A stretch of 64,000 bases of DNA from Terriglobus sp. RCC_193 (GCF_041355105.1 NZ_JBFUPK010000002.1:806001-870000), one strand, 5' to 3'; numbered from the stretch's first letter, positions 8,050 to 15,890 are shown. A program made the numbers and translations. Notes: generated by a model from the sequence alone, not told the origin.

Positions 8050-9507
8050 ATGAGCTCTGCAGCAAGCTTTCCGTCTTCCCTGAATATGTATCTCGACGTG
8101 CACAATCGCGCCTCGGATGAAAAGCAACGGCAGGCCGCCGTGTTGAAGTTTCCTTCCAAGCCCGTGGCCTTCAGCGAGCTTGTTGCGGCGCTTACCTATG
8201 CCTTCGATCTCGGTTCAAGCGAACACTCCGGGCACACTCTGCGCACGTGCGTTCTGGGCATGAACCTTGGTCGATGCATCCACCTGTCGCAGGAGTGGAT
8301 GAGCGAACTCTATTACGCTCTACTGCTCAAGGACGTAGGAACCACGAGCAATACAGTCGACATCTGCGAGCTGATGGGTATGGAAGAACAGCTCTGCCGT
8401 CTTGCACTTCGCATCTTCGATTGGACAACGCTCACGTGGCCACAAATCCGTTTTGTCTTTCGACATGCCTTCCTGGGCAAATCATTCCCGTCAAGGCTGA
8501 AAGACATTCTGCGTCTTCTGCGAAATCGGCGACTCGTGTGGCGGGCCGCTCGCCAGCGCGCCGTCACCAGCGAACTGATTGCGCGCAAGTTTGGCCGCTC
8601 AGAAGCTACGATCGACGCGATACGCTCTGTCGATGAGCGATGGGATGGCTCGGGCGGTCCCGCGGGGCTGAAGGAATATGAAATCCCGTTAATGGCGCAG
8701 ACTTGTGCGATTGCGCAGACGCTCGAATCGCTGGAGACCATCTTTGGTCGCGATAAGGCAGTTCGCGTCATTGAAGATCGTTCCGGGACATGGTTTTATC
8801 CGGGACTGGTTGCCGTTGTCATCCTCATGCATGAAGAAGGCACGCTTTGGAACGGAGCGGATTCTCCCAACCTCATGCAGGAAGTCCTTTCGCGTGATCC
8901 ATCCCCAGCAAAAATGGCCTGCGACTACGACGCATTTGAGAATATCTGCTCCGCCTTCGCAGACATGATTGACGGGAAGTCACACTACACCTTCATGCAC
9001 TCGCAGAACGTCGCCGTGTTGACGGAAGCAATCGCACGGGAGATGCAACTTGACGAAGAGCAGATCACGTCTCTGCGTCGCGCAGCACTCCTGCACGATA
9101 TCGGCATGCTTGGTATTTCGCATTCCATTATGGATAAAGAAGGTCCGCTCACAGAGCAGCAGTGGACCGCGGTTCGCGAACATCCCCGGCACAGCTATGA
9201 GCTTCTACGTAAGGTGCGCGGCTTCGACGATATCGCCCGCATCGCACGCGACCATCATGAGCGTCTGGATGGTTCAGGCTATCCGCAGGGACTTACGGCA
9301 GAGAACATCGATCTGCCCACGCGGATCCTCAGCGTGGCCGATGTCTATGACGCCGTGTGCTCACCGCGTGCCTATCGCAACAATGTAGAACCGGACAACG
9401 TGCTGCAAATCATGGAGACCCTGGCGCCACATCAGCTGGATGTCGAATGCATCGCCGCTCTCAAACGCATTCTGGCCCAAGCGCACGAGTACAGCTTTGC
9501 ACCATGA
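8050..9507 (+). CDS. Tandem HD-GYP protein, first domain degenerate
   Basis: A 485-residue cytoplasmic protein with two HD-GYP-like modules. The C-terminal one is intact: HD at 349-350 (LLHDIGMLGIS), EHP at 378-380 and HHERLDGSGYP at 402-412, so it probably hydrolyses c-di-GMP. The N-terminal module (about 60-230) keeps the outline but has KD (94-95) instead of HD and ERWDGSGGP (196-204) instead of HHE..DG.GYP, so it is likely non-catalytic and may sense or regulate. There is no receiver or membrane segment. It lies alone between an OmpA gene and a tRNA gene. Confidence 0.85.
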   Translation: MSSAASFPSSLNMYLDVHNRASDEKQRQAAVLKFPSKPVAFSELVAALTYAFDLGSSEHSGHTLRTCVLGMNLGRCIHLSQEWMSELYYALLLKDVGTTSNTVDICELMGMEEQLCRLALRIFDWTTLTWPQIRFVFRHAFLGKSFPSRLKDILRLLRNRRLVWRAARQRAVTSELIARKFGRSEATIDAIRSVDERWDGSGGPAGLKEYEIPLMAQTCAIAQTLESLETIFGRDKAVRVIEDRSGTWFYPGLVAVVILMHEEGTLWNGADSPNLMQEVLSRDPSPAKMACDYDAFENICSAFADMIDGKSHYTFMHSQNVAVLTEAIAREMQLDEEQITSLRRAALLHDIGMLGISHSIMDKEGPLTEQQWTAVREHPRHSYELLRKVRGFDDIARIARDHHERLDGSGYPQGLTAENIDLPTRILSVADVYDAVCSPRAYRNNVEPDNVLQIMETLAPHQLDVECIAALKRILAQAHEYSFAP

Positions 9508-9561
9508 ACTCGGGAAGGCAGAGATAGCAGCGGATGCACATCAAATGAGGATGGAAAGAAA

Positions 9562-9638
9562 TGGTAGGCACGAATGGATTCGAACCATCGACCTCTACCG
9601 TGTCAAGGTAGCGCTCTAACCAACTGAGCTACGCGCCT
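9562..9638 (-). tRNA. tRNA-Val (GAC)
   Basis: A full cloverleaf can be folded on the minus strand: 7-bp acceptor stem AGGCGCG/CGTGCCT (one G-U), D arm GCTC...GAGC, anticodon stem CTACC/GGTAG with loop TTGACAC (anticodon GAC, Val), five-base variable loop and T arm with TTCGAAT. The 3' CCA is encoded (9562-9564). The length is 77 including CCA. Confidence 0.97.
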
Positions 9639-9743
9639 GCGTTTGGAGGGGGATTGCTCCCCGGCTACCCGGAACGGGCTGCCGACTTCCTCCAGTGTAA
9701 CTCCCGCCATCCCTCGTGGCAAACGGTTACTTCGTGCACAGGC

Positions 9744-10340
9744 CTACTGTGCAGAAGATGGGCGTGTCGTCTGAGGGCGCAGCTTGCGCGTGATCAGTCG
9801 CTGCATGTGTCCGGCCTGATCTTCTGTCAGGCAGCGGATCGGCAGTGCAGAAAAGCCTCCTTCATGCAGAAACACGATGGCACGATTGCCTCGCCGGGTT
9901 CCGGTAAGGCTGGTCCACGGCGACAGTGAATACTCTGCCTGCGCGTTGAGGTGTATCCCGGAGGCTGCTTCGGTCACGGCATCTTCATGGCTTGGAGCAC
10001 GGAAGCACCACCCGCTTTCCTGCAGGAGGGCTTCGCACTCGCCCGTCGGAAGAGGAGTTGCTGTGGCACGGCGGCGTTGTCGTTTCCAGATCATTCCAAC
10101 GATCCAAAGAATGGCGCACAATGCAGCCAATCCCAGCAGAAGCTGCACCACGATGCCTGCGCCGGTCCATGCACCTTTATGCCGCAGGTTCAGCAGGCCG
10201 CTGAGAGCCGCACCAACCAGCGGAACAAGTATGACGGCATACGTCGTCCCGGGAATGCCACCGCGTCCACGCTGGCGCTCCGTGGCCAGTCGCATGGCCT
10301 CGTTCCACTCCGCCTGAGTCCACTGGTAAACAACGCGCAT
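9744..10340 (-). CDS. YcxB-like two-helix membrane protein
   Basis: A 198-residue protein. Two hydrophobic segments (about 35-50 and 60-85) are followed by a basic stretch and a soluble C-terminal domain that includes VFLHEGGFSALPIRCLTED, resembling the YcxB-like C-terminal domain of small bacterial membrane proteins. The ATG has GGAAGGA 10 bases upstream. No function is known for the family, and the call rests on this pattern only. It is divergent from the pgsA-like gene. Confidence 0.55.
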   Translation of the reverse strand: MRVVYQWTQAEWNEAMRLATERQRGRGGIPGTTYAVILVPLVGAALSGLLNLRHKGAWTGAGIVVQLLLGLAALCAILWIVGMIWKRQRRRATATPLPTGECEALLQESGWCFRAPSHEDAVTEAASGIHLNAQAEYSLSPWTSLTGTRRGNRAIVFLHEGGFSALPIRCLTEDQAGHMQRLITRKLRPQTTRPSSAQ

Positions 10341-10462
10341 TCGTGTCGAATCCTTCCATCGGACTATATCGGCTCCCTACCCGCGAAGGACAAGGGGGAG
10401 CGTCGCAGAAGTCGCAGGACCGTGTCTTCAAGACAATCTCTACGTCGCGGCGTTCGCCGCAT

Positions 10463-11071
10463 ATGATTGAAGTGATTCCTTCACCAACCCGTATGAACTC
10501 GCTACTTCGACAGCTTCGCGCCGCGCCAAACCTGCTGACGCTTCTGCGCCTGCTGGCGGTGCCGTTTCTGGTGGAGGCGATTCTGGCGCAGCACGAAGAG
10601 ATTGCGCTGCTGATCTTCGTGGTGGCGGGCGCCACAGACGCTGTGGACGGTCGCCTCGCTCGCAGACTGAACCAGACCACACGCCTCGGCCAGTATCTGG
10701 ACCCCATCGCGGACAAGCTGATGCTTTCGACGCTATTCCTGACCGTCACCTGGGTTGGGCTGGTGCCTAAATATGTCACCGTGCTGGTGTTTGCACGCGA
10801 TATCGGCATTCTTTGTATCAGCATCCTGCTCTTTTTCACGGGCACCATGCGCGATTTCCGCCCCTCGGCCATCGGCAAACTGAACACACTGGTGCAGATC
10901 TTCACCATGCTCCTGGTCCTGTTGACAGCCGTGAAAACCACCGCGACCTTGACCGAACTACGGCATTGGCTGCTGGTTGGTATCGCCTGGCTGGCGCCGC
11001 TTTCCGCCGCGCAATATGCCTGGACGGTCTTCCACCGCATTGCGACGGACCCTCTGGAGAGCCTGGCCTGA
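10463..11071 (+). CDS. pgsA: CDP-alcohol phosphatidyltransferase (PgsA-like)
   Basis: A 202-residue, multi-helix membrane protein with the complete CDP-alcohol phosphatidyltransferase signature: D59..DG(62-63)..AR(66-67)........G76...D80...D84. It most likely makes phosphatidylglycerophosphate from CDP-diacylglycerol and glycerol-3-phosphate at the inner membrane; cardiolipin or phosphatidylserine synthesis by a relative cannot be excluded. The start is uncertain. The ATG at 10463 has no clear Shine-Dalgarno and sits directly after a perfect GCGGCG-tt-CGCCGC hairpin (10447-10460); ATG 10493 (residue 11) is an alternative. The glycerol-3-phosphate genes 8-11 kb away supply the second substrate. 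Confidence 0.85.
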   Translation: MIEVIPSPTRMNSLLRQLRAAPNLLTLLRLLAVPFLVEAILAQHEEIALLIFVVAGATDAVDGRLARRLNQTTRLGQYLDPIADKLMLSTLFLTVTWVGLVPKYVTVLVFARDIGILCISILLFFTGTMRDFRPSAIGKLNTLVQIFTMLLVLLTAVKTTATLTELRHWLLVGIAWLAPLSAAQYAWTVFHRIATDPLESLA

Positions 11072-11100
11072 TCCCTCAAATCCCTTAAAGTTTAATAATA

Positions 11101-11113
11101 ATTCTCAAAGAAT
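11101..11113. promoter_or_regulatory. Palindrome upstream of iscR
   Basis: ATTCT-caa-AGAAT is a perfect 5-3-5 inverted repeat, placed 12 bases upstream of the predicted -35 box of iscR. IscR-type regulators control their own operon, so this is a candidate operator. It does not match the E. coli type 1 IscR site well. Confidence 0.3.
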
Positions 11114-11125
11114 ACGGTTTTGCCA

Positions 11126-11154
11126 TTGCCACTCTGTTTCCACAGGCCTACACT
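11126..11154 (+). promoter_or_regulatory. Predicted sigma-70 promoter of iscR
   Basis: TTGCCA (11126-11131) and TACACT (11149-11154) are separated by exactly 17 bases, giving a start near 11161 and a leader of about 40 bases before the iscR ATG. It is the best -35/-10 pair in the gap between pgsA and iscR. Confidence 0.5.
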
Positions 11155-11199
11155 GGAACCATGCCCGTGGTGTCTCTTCCCGCTGGCCTTTGACCTTTT

Positions 11200-11682
11200 A
11201 TGCTGCGGTTGACTAAAAAAGCGGATTACGGCCTGATGGCCCTGAAATATCTTGCGGAGCAGGCTGTCCTGACCGGCAAGACGGGGTCGGCCAGTGCTCA
11301 ATCGGCCAAGGACATTGCGGAGGCGTATCACATTCCGCCTCAGCTTCTTGCCAAGATTTTGCAGACGTTGACCCGGCAGGGCATTCTTGTTTCGCACGCT
11401 GGAACCAACGGCGGCTACGCGCTGGCGCGTTCGGCTGCTGAAATCAGTGCGTTTGAGGTGATCCGCGCCATTGATGGCCCGCTGTTCATCACCTCCTGCA
11501 TCACCATTCACGGCACCTGCGACCTGGCCGGTCATTGCACCATCAAAGAACCGCTGCGCAAGGTGAATGACAGCATCAAGGAGCTGCTCAGCGGCCTCAA
11601 TATTGCCGATCTGGCGGAACCGCAGGACACCGCCGCACCAGCCAACACGCTGGGCGGAGGCCTTGTCTCCATCGCTCTTTAG
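11200..11682 (+). CDS. iscR: Rrf2-family Fe-S regulator IscR
   Basis: A 160-residue Rrf2 protein: winged helix-turn-helix at the N-terminus (MLRLTKKADYGLMALKYLA, then GTNGGYALAR) and three conserved Cys (100, 107, 113; spacing C-x6-C-x5-C, close to the C-x5-C-x5-C of E. coli IscR) that would bind a [2Fe-2S] cluster. It is the first gene of an isc cluster, 73 bases before iscS, as in proteobacteria, so repression of the isc genes when Fe-S clusters are plentiful is likely. A promoter and a palindrome lie just upstream. Confidence 0.88.
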   Translation: MLRLTKKADYGLMALKYLAEQAVLTGKTGSASAQSAKDIAEAYHIPPQLLAKILQTLTRQGILVSHAGTNGGYALARSAAEISAFEVIRAIDGPLFITSCITIHGTCDLAGHCTIKEPLRKVNDSIKELLSGLNIADLAEPQDTAAPANTLGGGLVSIAL

Positions 11683-11755
11683 AACCCATAAACAATAGGC
11701 ACGCGCAGCAAACTTGCACCACTTGCTCGGAAACGGATCAGGAGAAGAATCAAGC

Positions 11756-13024
11756 ATGAGCCTCGCCACGGAAATCGAACTGCTGGAATCCACACCGGCC
11801 CATAAGGGCGTTCAGCTGCCCATTTACATGGACAACCACGCCACCACTGCGCTCGATCCGCGCGTTCTGGAAGCCATGCTGCCGTACATGACCAAGATTT
11901 ACGGCAACGCTGCCAGCCGCAATCACCAGTTCGGCTGGGAAGCTGAACAGGGTGTGGACAAGGCGCGCGAACAGATCGCCAAGCTCATCGGTGCTTCGCC
12001 GAAGGAGATCATCTTCACCTCTGGTGCCACCGAAGGCAACAACCTTGCCATCAAGGGCGTCGCGGAGATGTACCGCGAAAAGGGCAACCACATCATCACC
12101 CAGGTGACCGAGCACAAGGCTGTGCTGGACACCTGTAAACACCTGGAAAAGCGCGGCTACAAGGTAACCTATCTGCCCGTTGAGGCGGACGGCCTGGTCG
12201 ACGTTGCAAAGATCGCGGAAGCCATCACACCGGAGACCATCCTTGTCTCCATCATGTACGCCAACAATGAGATCGGCGTCATCAATCCCATCGCAGAAAT
12301 TGGCAAGCTGTGCCATGAGAAGGGCGTGCTCTTCCACGTGGACGGCGTGCAGGCTGTGGGCAAGATCCCCGTGGACGTGCAGAAGGACAACATCGATCTG
12401 CTCTCCATGTCCGGCCATAAAATCTACGGACCCAAGGGAGTGGGCGCGCTGTACGTTCGCCGCCGCAGCCCGCGTGTTCAGCTTGTTTCGCAGATTGACG
12501 GTGGCGGCCACGAGCGCGGTATGCGTTCCGGCACGCTCAACGTCCCCGGCATCGTTGGTCTCGGTAAAGCCTGCGAAATCGCCGGTGAAGAGATGGAAGC
12601 AGAGACCAAGCGCCTTATCGAACTTCGCGACTATATGAAGGCGAAGTTCGAGGCCGCTCTGGACTACGTTCACGTCAACGGCAACATGGACCATCACCTG
12701 CCCGGCAACCTGAACATGAGCTTCGTCTACGTGGAAGGCGAGAGCCTGCTGATGGGCATCAACGACATCGCGGTCTCCTCCGGTTCGGCCTGCACCTCGG
12801 CCACGCTGGAGCCCAGCTACGTGCTGAAGGCCCTCGGCCTCGGCGACGACGTGGCACACTCGTCCATCCGCTTCGGTCTTGGCCGCTTCAACACTAAGGA
12901 AGAAGTGGATTACGTCAGCGACAAGCTCATCGACACGGTGCTGAAGCTCCGCGAACTGAGCCCACTGTACGAGATGGTCAAGGAAGGCATCGACCTCGAC
13001 AAGGTCGAGTGGACCGCCCACTAA
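11756..13024 (+). CDS. iscS: Cysteine desulfurase IscS
   Basis: A 422-residue pyridoxal-phosphate enzyme that takes sulfur from cysteine and passes it to IscU. Seen: PLP lysine in [12 protein letters not shown] (Lys222) and the mobile-loop cysteine in [13 protein letters not shown] (Cys346), which with the long loop marks a group I (IscS) enzyme. The C-terminus [14 protein letters not shown] matches the IscS tail that contacts IscU. The ATG at 11756 follows AGGAGAAG; an in-frame ATG at 11714 lacks a ribosome site. The N-terminus is about 20 residues longer than E. coli IscS. Confidence 0.96.
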   Translation: MSLATEIELLESTPAHKGVQLPIYMDNHATTALDPRVLEAMLPYMTKIYGNAASRNHQFGWEAEQGVDKAREQIAKLIGASPKEIIFTSGATEGNNLAIKGVAEMYREKGNHIITQVTEHKAVLDTCKHLEKRGYKVTYLPVEADGLVDVAKIAEAITPETILVSIMYANNEIGVINPIAEIGKLCHEKGVLFHVDGVQAVGKIPVDVQKDNIDLLSMSGHKIYGPKGVGALYVRRRSPRVQLVSQIDGGGHERGMRSGTLNVPGIVGLGKACEIAGEEMEAETKRLIELRDYMKAKFEAALDYVHVNGNMDHHLPGNLNMSFVYVEGESLLMGINDIAVSSGSACTSATLEPSYVLKALGLGDDVAHSSIRFGLGRFNTKEEVDYVSDKLIDTVLKLRELSPLYEMVKEGIDLDKVEWTAH

Positions 13025-13033
13025 GGAGTCGTG

Positions 13034-13231
13034 ATGAAGGAGCCGACCGGCAAAACCTGGTTCAAGACTATGTTGTTCACATGGTTCTCCAGCATTGCCG
13101 CCGGCTACTTCTTCCACACGCCCCTGACATGGCGTGAGGCGTTCAAAACATTCGACTACGCCATCGCGTTTGCGACCGTAGTCTGGCTCATCGCCCTGGC
13201 CCGTTGGCACAGGGGAATTATCAAGGGGTAG
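13034..13231 (+). CDS. Small membrane protein between iscS and iscU
   Basis: A 65-residue protein with two hydrophobic segments (about residues 13-27 and 40-57) and Lys/Arg-rich ends. I do not recognise a family. It starts 9 bases after the iscS stop, with AAGGAG at 13023-13028 serving ATG 13034 (the GTG at 13031 is too close to it). It lies between iscS and iscU on the same strand, so it must be co-transcribed with them. A role in membrane-linked Fe-S assembly is possible but unsupported by sequence alone. Confidence 0.65.
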   Translation: MKEPTGKTWFKTMLFTWFSSIAAGYFFHTPLTWREAFKTFDYAIAFATVVWLIALARWHRGIIKG

Positions 13232-13305
13232 CATCCGGCGGGGATTTGCACTGAAATCTGACCGGAAGGCATCTAATTAACGTATTCGCTCAACAGGAGA
13301 CGAAC

Positions 13306-13722
13306 ATGGCATACAGCGATAAGGTAGTCGATCACTACGAGAATCCGCGGAACGTTGGAACGCTCGACAAGAACTCCGCCGAAGTGGGCACGGGCCTGGT
13401 TGGCGCGCCGGAGTGCGGCGACGTCATGCGCCTCCAGATCAAGGTCAACCCCGACACGCAGGTTATTGAAGACGCGAAGTTTAAGACCTTCGGCTGCGGT
13501 TCGGCCATTGCCTCCTCCTCGCTCGCGACGGAGTGGGTCAAGGGCAAGACCATTGATGAAGCCCTCGCCATCTCCAACACGGAGATCGTGAAGGAACTGG
13601 CACTGCCGCCGGTCAAGATTCACTGCTCGGTGCTGGCGGAAGACGCCATCCGCGCCGCCATCGGCGACTGGAAGAAGAAGAACCACGCCGTCGAGCCGGA
13701 GCTGGCCGCAGCAGCACACTAA
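13306..13722 (+). CDS. iscU: Fe-S cluster scaffold IscU
   Basis: A 138-residue scaffold on which [2Fe-2S] and [4Fe-4S] clusters are built from IscS sulfur. The three ligand Cys are Cys37 (GAPECGDVM, with Asp39), Cys64 (FGCGSA) and Cys107. The LPPVK motif (100-104) recognised by the HscA chaperone is intact, followed by His106, which fits the presence of hscB and hscA elsewhere in the window. A strong AGGAG precedes the ATG. The C-terminal ALAAAAH-like tail is not conserved. Confidence 0.97.
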   Translation: MAYSDKVVDHYENPRNVGTLDKNSAEVGTGLVGAPECGDVMRLQIKVNPDTQVIEDAKFKTFGCGSAIASSSLATEWVKGKTIDEALAISNTEIVKELALPPVKIHCSVLAEDAIRAAIGDWKKKNHAVEPELAAAAH

Positions 13723-13736
13723 GCACTCGATTCGAC

Positions 13737-13759
13737 GGGACAGGCAGGTCGCCTGTTCC
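13737..13759. terminator. Hairpin between convergent iscU and DUF4242 genes
   Basis: GGGACAGGC (13737-13745) pairs with GCCTGTTCC (13751-13759) with one G-U and a 5-base loop. It sits between the ends of two convergent genes. No T tract is present. Confidence 0.4.
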
Positions 13760-13765
13760 GCCGCG

Positions 13766-14038
13766 TCACTCTGCCGTAACCGGGCTGATGGTTTCCCTAA
13801 TCGGCTCCACAGAGTCGGCGGGAAAACCGCCCAGGCGAGCGTGCTCGCGGATCAGTTCCGCATTCGGTGCCACGTAGACGCAGTAGATTTTGTTCGGCGT
13901 CACGAAGGACTCAATCCACTGAATTTGTGGGCCCAGGTTGCGCAGCACGGAGCAGGATGTCTGTGAAATGGCTTTCAACTGCTCCGCCGTCAGGTCACCT
14001 GCGCCCGGCAATGTTCTTTCGATCAGAAACTTCGGCAT
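13766..14038 (-). CDS. DUF4242 (putative nickel-binding) protein
   Basis: A 90-residue protein matching the DUF4242 / SCO4226-like pattern: FLIERTLPGAGDLTAEQL, then QTSCSVLRNLG and IYCVYVAPN, with HARLGGFPA near the end. Members of this ferredoxin-like-fold family have been described as nickel-binding, but the biological role is unclear. The ATG has AAGGAG 7 bases upstream. It is transcribed against the isc genes, between iscU and the exported-protein gene before iscA, and so splits the isc cluster. Confidence 0.75.
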   Translation of the reverse strand: MPKFLIERTLPGAGDLTAEQLKAISQTSCSVLRNLGPQIQWIESFVTPNKIYCVYVAPNAELIREHARLGGFPADSVEPIRETISPVTAE

Positions 14039-14102
14039 GCGAAACTCCTTTCATCACTCGCTGCCAACATAGCAGCGCACGTTGACTGGTGTCGCAACAG
14101 AA

Positions 14103-14716
14103 ATGCAGCTTCGACCGTCAAAATTCGTGATTCGTAAGACCTGGCGCACCGGTCTCTATGCTGCGTTCCTTGTCTTCCTGGCGTCCAGTATGTCTGCGCA
14201 ACAGGTCGTCCAGCGTGGCACCTTCGGCCATCCCGGTGCGGTGTTTGATGAAACCGAGCAATGGACCACGCCGCTTGCTCTTGCGGAAGATCACGACGTG
14301 GTTATTTACATGCCGGACACGTCCACACCGCAGTGGCTGCAGCGCAATTACAACAGCTATCTGAACAAGGGCACGTACATTCTGTCGTTGTTCACCTTCT
14401 ATCGCACGCCAGCGGCTTGCCGTGCCAATCAGATTGCATGGGGCCTTGGTGACGCGGCACACCTGAACGCCTGTCTGGACATTGCTTACCGGGTGCGCCG
14501 TGCGCTGATTGATCCGCAGTCAAAGTCCGTCACGCTGGAGGCCGCGGCCATGGTCGATCAGAATGGAAATATCCAGCCTCCACCGTGCAGGAAGACCGTG
14601 TCTTTCGCACCTGGGATCAGCTCGACACCAACACGCAGACCGCGCTGAAGAAGGCCGATGACCTCATCAGCCGTCAGATGAAGATTTATGACGCGCGCCA
14701 GCAGAGCCTGCGCTAG
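14103..14716 (+). pseudogene. Exported protein of unknown function, apparent one-base frameshift
   Basis: The ATG at 14103 gives a signal peptide (basic start, then TGLYAAFLVFLASSMSAQ) and about 155 residues containing VIYMPDTSTPQWLQRNYNSY and a pair of Cys. Near 14560-14590 the reading frame breaks: the original frame ends at 14648 with a Pro/Thr/Arg-rich tail. The frame starting with TCC at 14579 instead continues for 45 well-formed residues (RVFRTWDQLDTNTQT, KKADDLISRQMKIYDA) to TAG at 14714-14716, 15 bases before iscA and its ribosome site. The gene is probably intact in relatives, with a one-base loss here or in the assembly. No family is recognised. Confidence 0.6.
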
Positions 14717-14731
14717 GAAAGGATTACCGAT

Positions 14732-15208
14732 ATGTCCGTAGTAGGAATCAGCACGACGACCAGTAACGAGATGAGCGCACCTGCGCCAGCAGCAGGCGCT
14801 GCTCCGGTGTACTCCAGCCCCATCGTTCCGCCCGTTTCTGCACCGCCGGATAACGCGAAGGCCCAGAATATCCAGGTGACGGAAAAGGCGCTGAAGCGCA
14901 TCCGCTCAGCGATGCAGAAGGAAGGTGTCTCCGCCGAACAGGGCGGTCTGCGGGTGGGCATCACGGGCGGAGGCTGCAGTGGTCTCAGCTACAACATCCG
15001 TTTCGATTCGCAGGCCCGCGAACGTGATCGCGTGTACGTCTACGAGCAGGACGGCGACAAGGTCCAGATCTTCGTTGACCCCAAAAGTTTCCTCTACCTC
15101 AGCGGCATGATCCTCGACTTTGAAGAGACGCTGATGCGTCAGGGCTTCAACTTCATCAACCCGCACAGCACCAAGAGCTGCGGTTGCGGATCATCGTTCA
15201 CGGCTTAG
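14732..15208 (+). CDS. iscA: IscA/ErpA-type Fe-S carrier with extended N-terminus
   Basis: A 158-residue A-type carrier. The core (about 47-158) has the three conserved Cys: Cys82 in GGGCSGLSY and Cys150/Cys152 in SCGCGSSF, which bind iron or a cluster for delivery to target proteins. The first about 45 residues are an Ala/Pro/Ser-rich extension absent from E. coli IscA. The extension seems real because GGAAAGGA lies 8 bases before ATG 14732. Whether it acts as IscA or ErpA cannot be told from sequence; its place between iscU and hscB favours IscA. Confidence 0.9.
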   Translation: MSVVGISTTTSNEMSAPAPAAGAAPVYSSPIVPPVSAPPDNAKAQNIQVTEKALKRIRSAMQKEGVSAEQGGLRVGITGGGCSGLSYNIRFDSQARERDRVYVYEQDGDKVQIFVDPKSFLYLSGMILDFEETLMRQGFNFINPHSTKSCGCGSSFTA

Positions 15209-15256
15209 CAACAGGGGTTTCAGTTTGCGATAGCATTGCATCGTCAGGAGCTGACC

Positions 15257-15463
15257 ATGGCAATCCAGTTCACGCACGTGAAACGCGTCCGGTTTGAGGA
15301 TGATCGCCGCAACGAAGCCCTGTTCTGGGCAAAGCGCTCCATAGCGGAGCGTGTGGCCGCAGGTTGGCAGCTTGCTGAGGATGATTTATTCCGGAAGGAG
15401 CCGCATGAGTCGACGGGAAGAACAGCTTTCTCTCTTCGCCGCGTTTCACGCAGTTGGCGTTGA
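15257..15463 (+). CDS. Small charged protein overlapping a nucleotidyltransferase gene
   Basis: A 68-residue protein rich in Arg, Lys and Glu, with CAGGAG before ATG 15257 (in-frame ATG 15236 lacks one). No family is recognised. Its last about 20 codons overlap the start of the next gene in another frame, so the two are translationally coupled. The pairing of a small protein with a minimal nucleotidyltransferase resembles toxin-antitoxin layout, but neither a HEPN nor a DNA-binding domain is visible in it. Confidence 0.5.
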   Translation: MAIQFTHVKRVRFEDDRRNEALFWAKRSIAERVAAGWQLAEDDLFRKEPHESTGRTAFSLRRVSRSWR

Positions 15464-15884
15464 GTACGCTGTTGTAGGCGGCGTAGCAGTCAATGCGCAT
15501 GGCTTCATTCGCAATACCTGGGATCTCGACATTTTCATCCGGCCCACCGTCGAAAACGCAAAGGCCGCCTTCCGCGCTCTGAAGGAACTCGGCGCTCCGC
15601 TGGATGGTTCAGAGCCCGCGGATCTACGGATGGCCTATAGCCACTTTCAACTGCACACCCCGAATGGGCGTGTCGACATCCTGCCATCCATTGGCGAAAT
15701 GTCTTTCGATACCGTGTGGCGCAACCGCGTGGAAACGGAGATTGACAGGATCCCGGTCCGGTTCATTTCCAAGGCAGACTTGATCGAAAACAAACGCCAG
15801 GTTGGAAGGTTGGTCGATTTGGCTGACGTAGAACAACTTTCGCTGACACCAGATTCAGACGTACTCAAACTGCCGGAAGAATAG
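15405..15884 (+). CDS. Minimal nucleotidyltransferase-fold protein (AbiEii/DUF6036-like)
   Basis: A 159-residue protein with the nucleotidyltransferase core: GG (25-26) in YAVVGGVAVNAHG and the metal-binding DLD (40-42) in RNTWDLDIFIRP, then a third acidic region near VDILPS. This pattern is typical of small AbiEii/AbiGii- and DUF6036-like enzymes, some of which are toxins or toxin neutralisers that nucleotidylate a target. The ATG at 15405 follows GGAAGGAG and lies inside the upstream small gene (59-base overlap). It sits in the isc cluster without an obvious link to Fe-S assembly. Confidence 0.7.
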   Translation: MSRREEQLSLFAAFHAVGVEYAVVGGVAVNAHGFIRNTWDLDIFIRPTVENAKAAFRALKELGAPLDGSEPADLRMAYSHFQLHTPNGRVDILPSIGEMSFDTVWRNRVETEIDRIPVRFISKADLIENKRQVGRLVDLADVEQLSLTPDSDVLKLPEE

Positions 15885-15890
15885 CTTCCA

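Noticed and set aside
11750-13234. A 494-codon minus-strand frame opposite iscS
   Set aside because: Shadow frame rich in Val/His/Asp; iscS is unambiguous.
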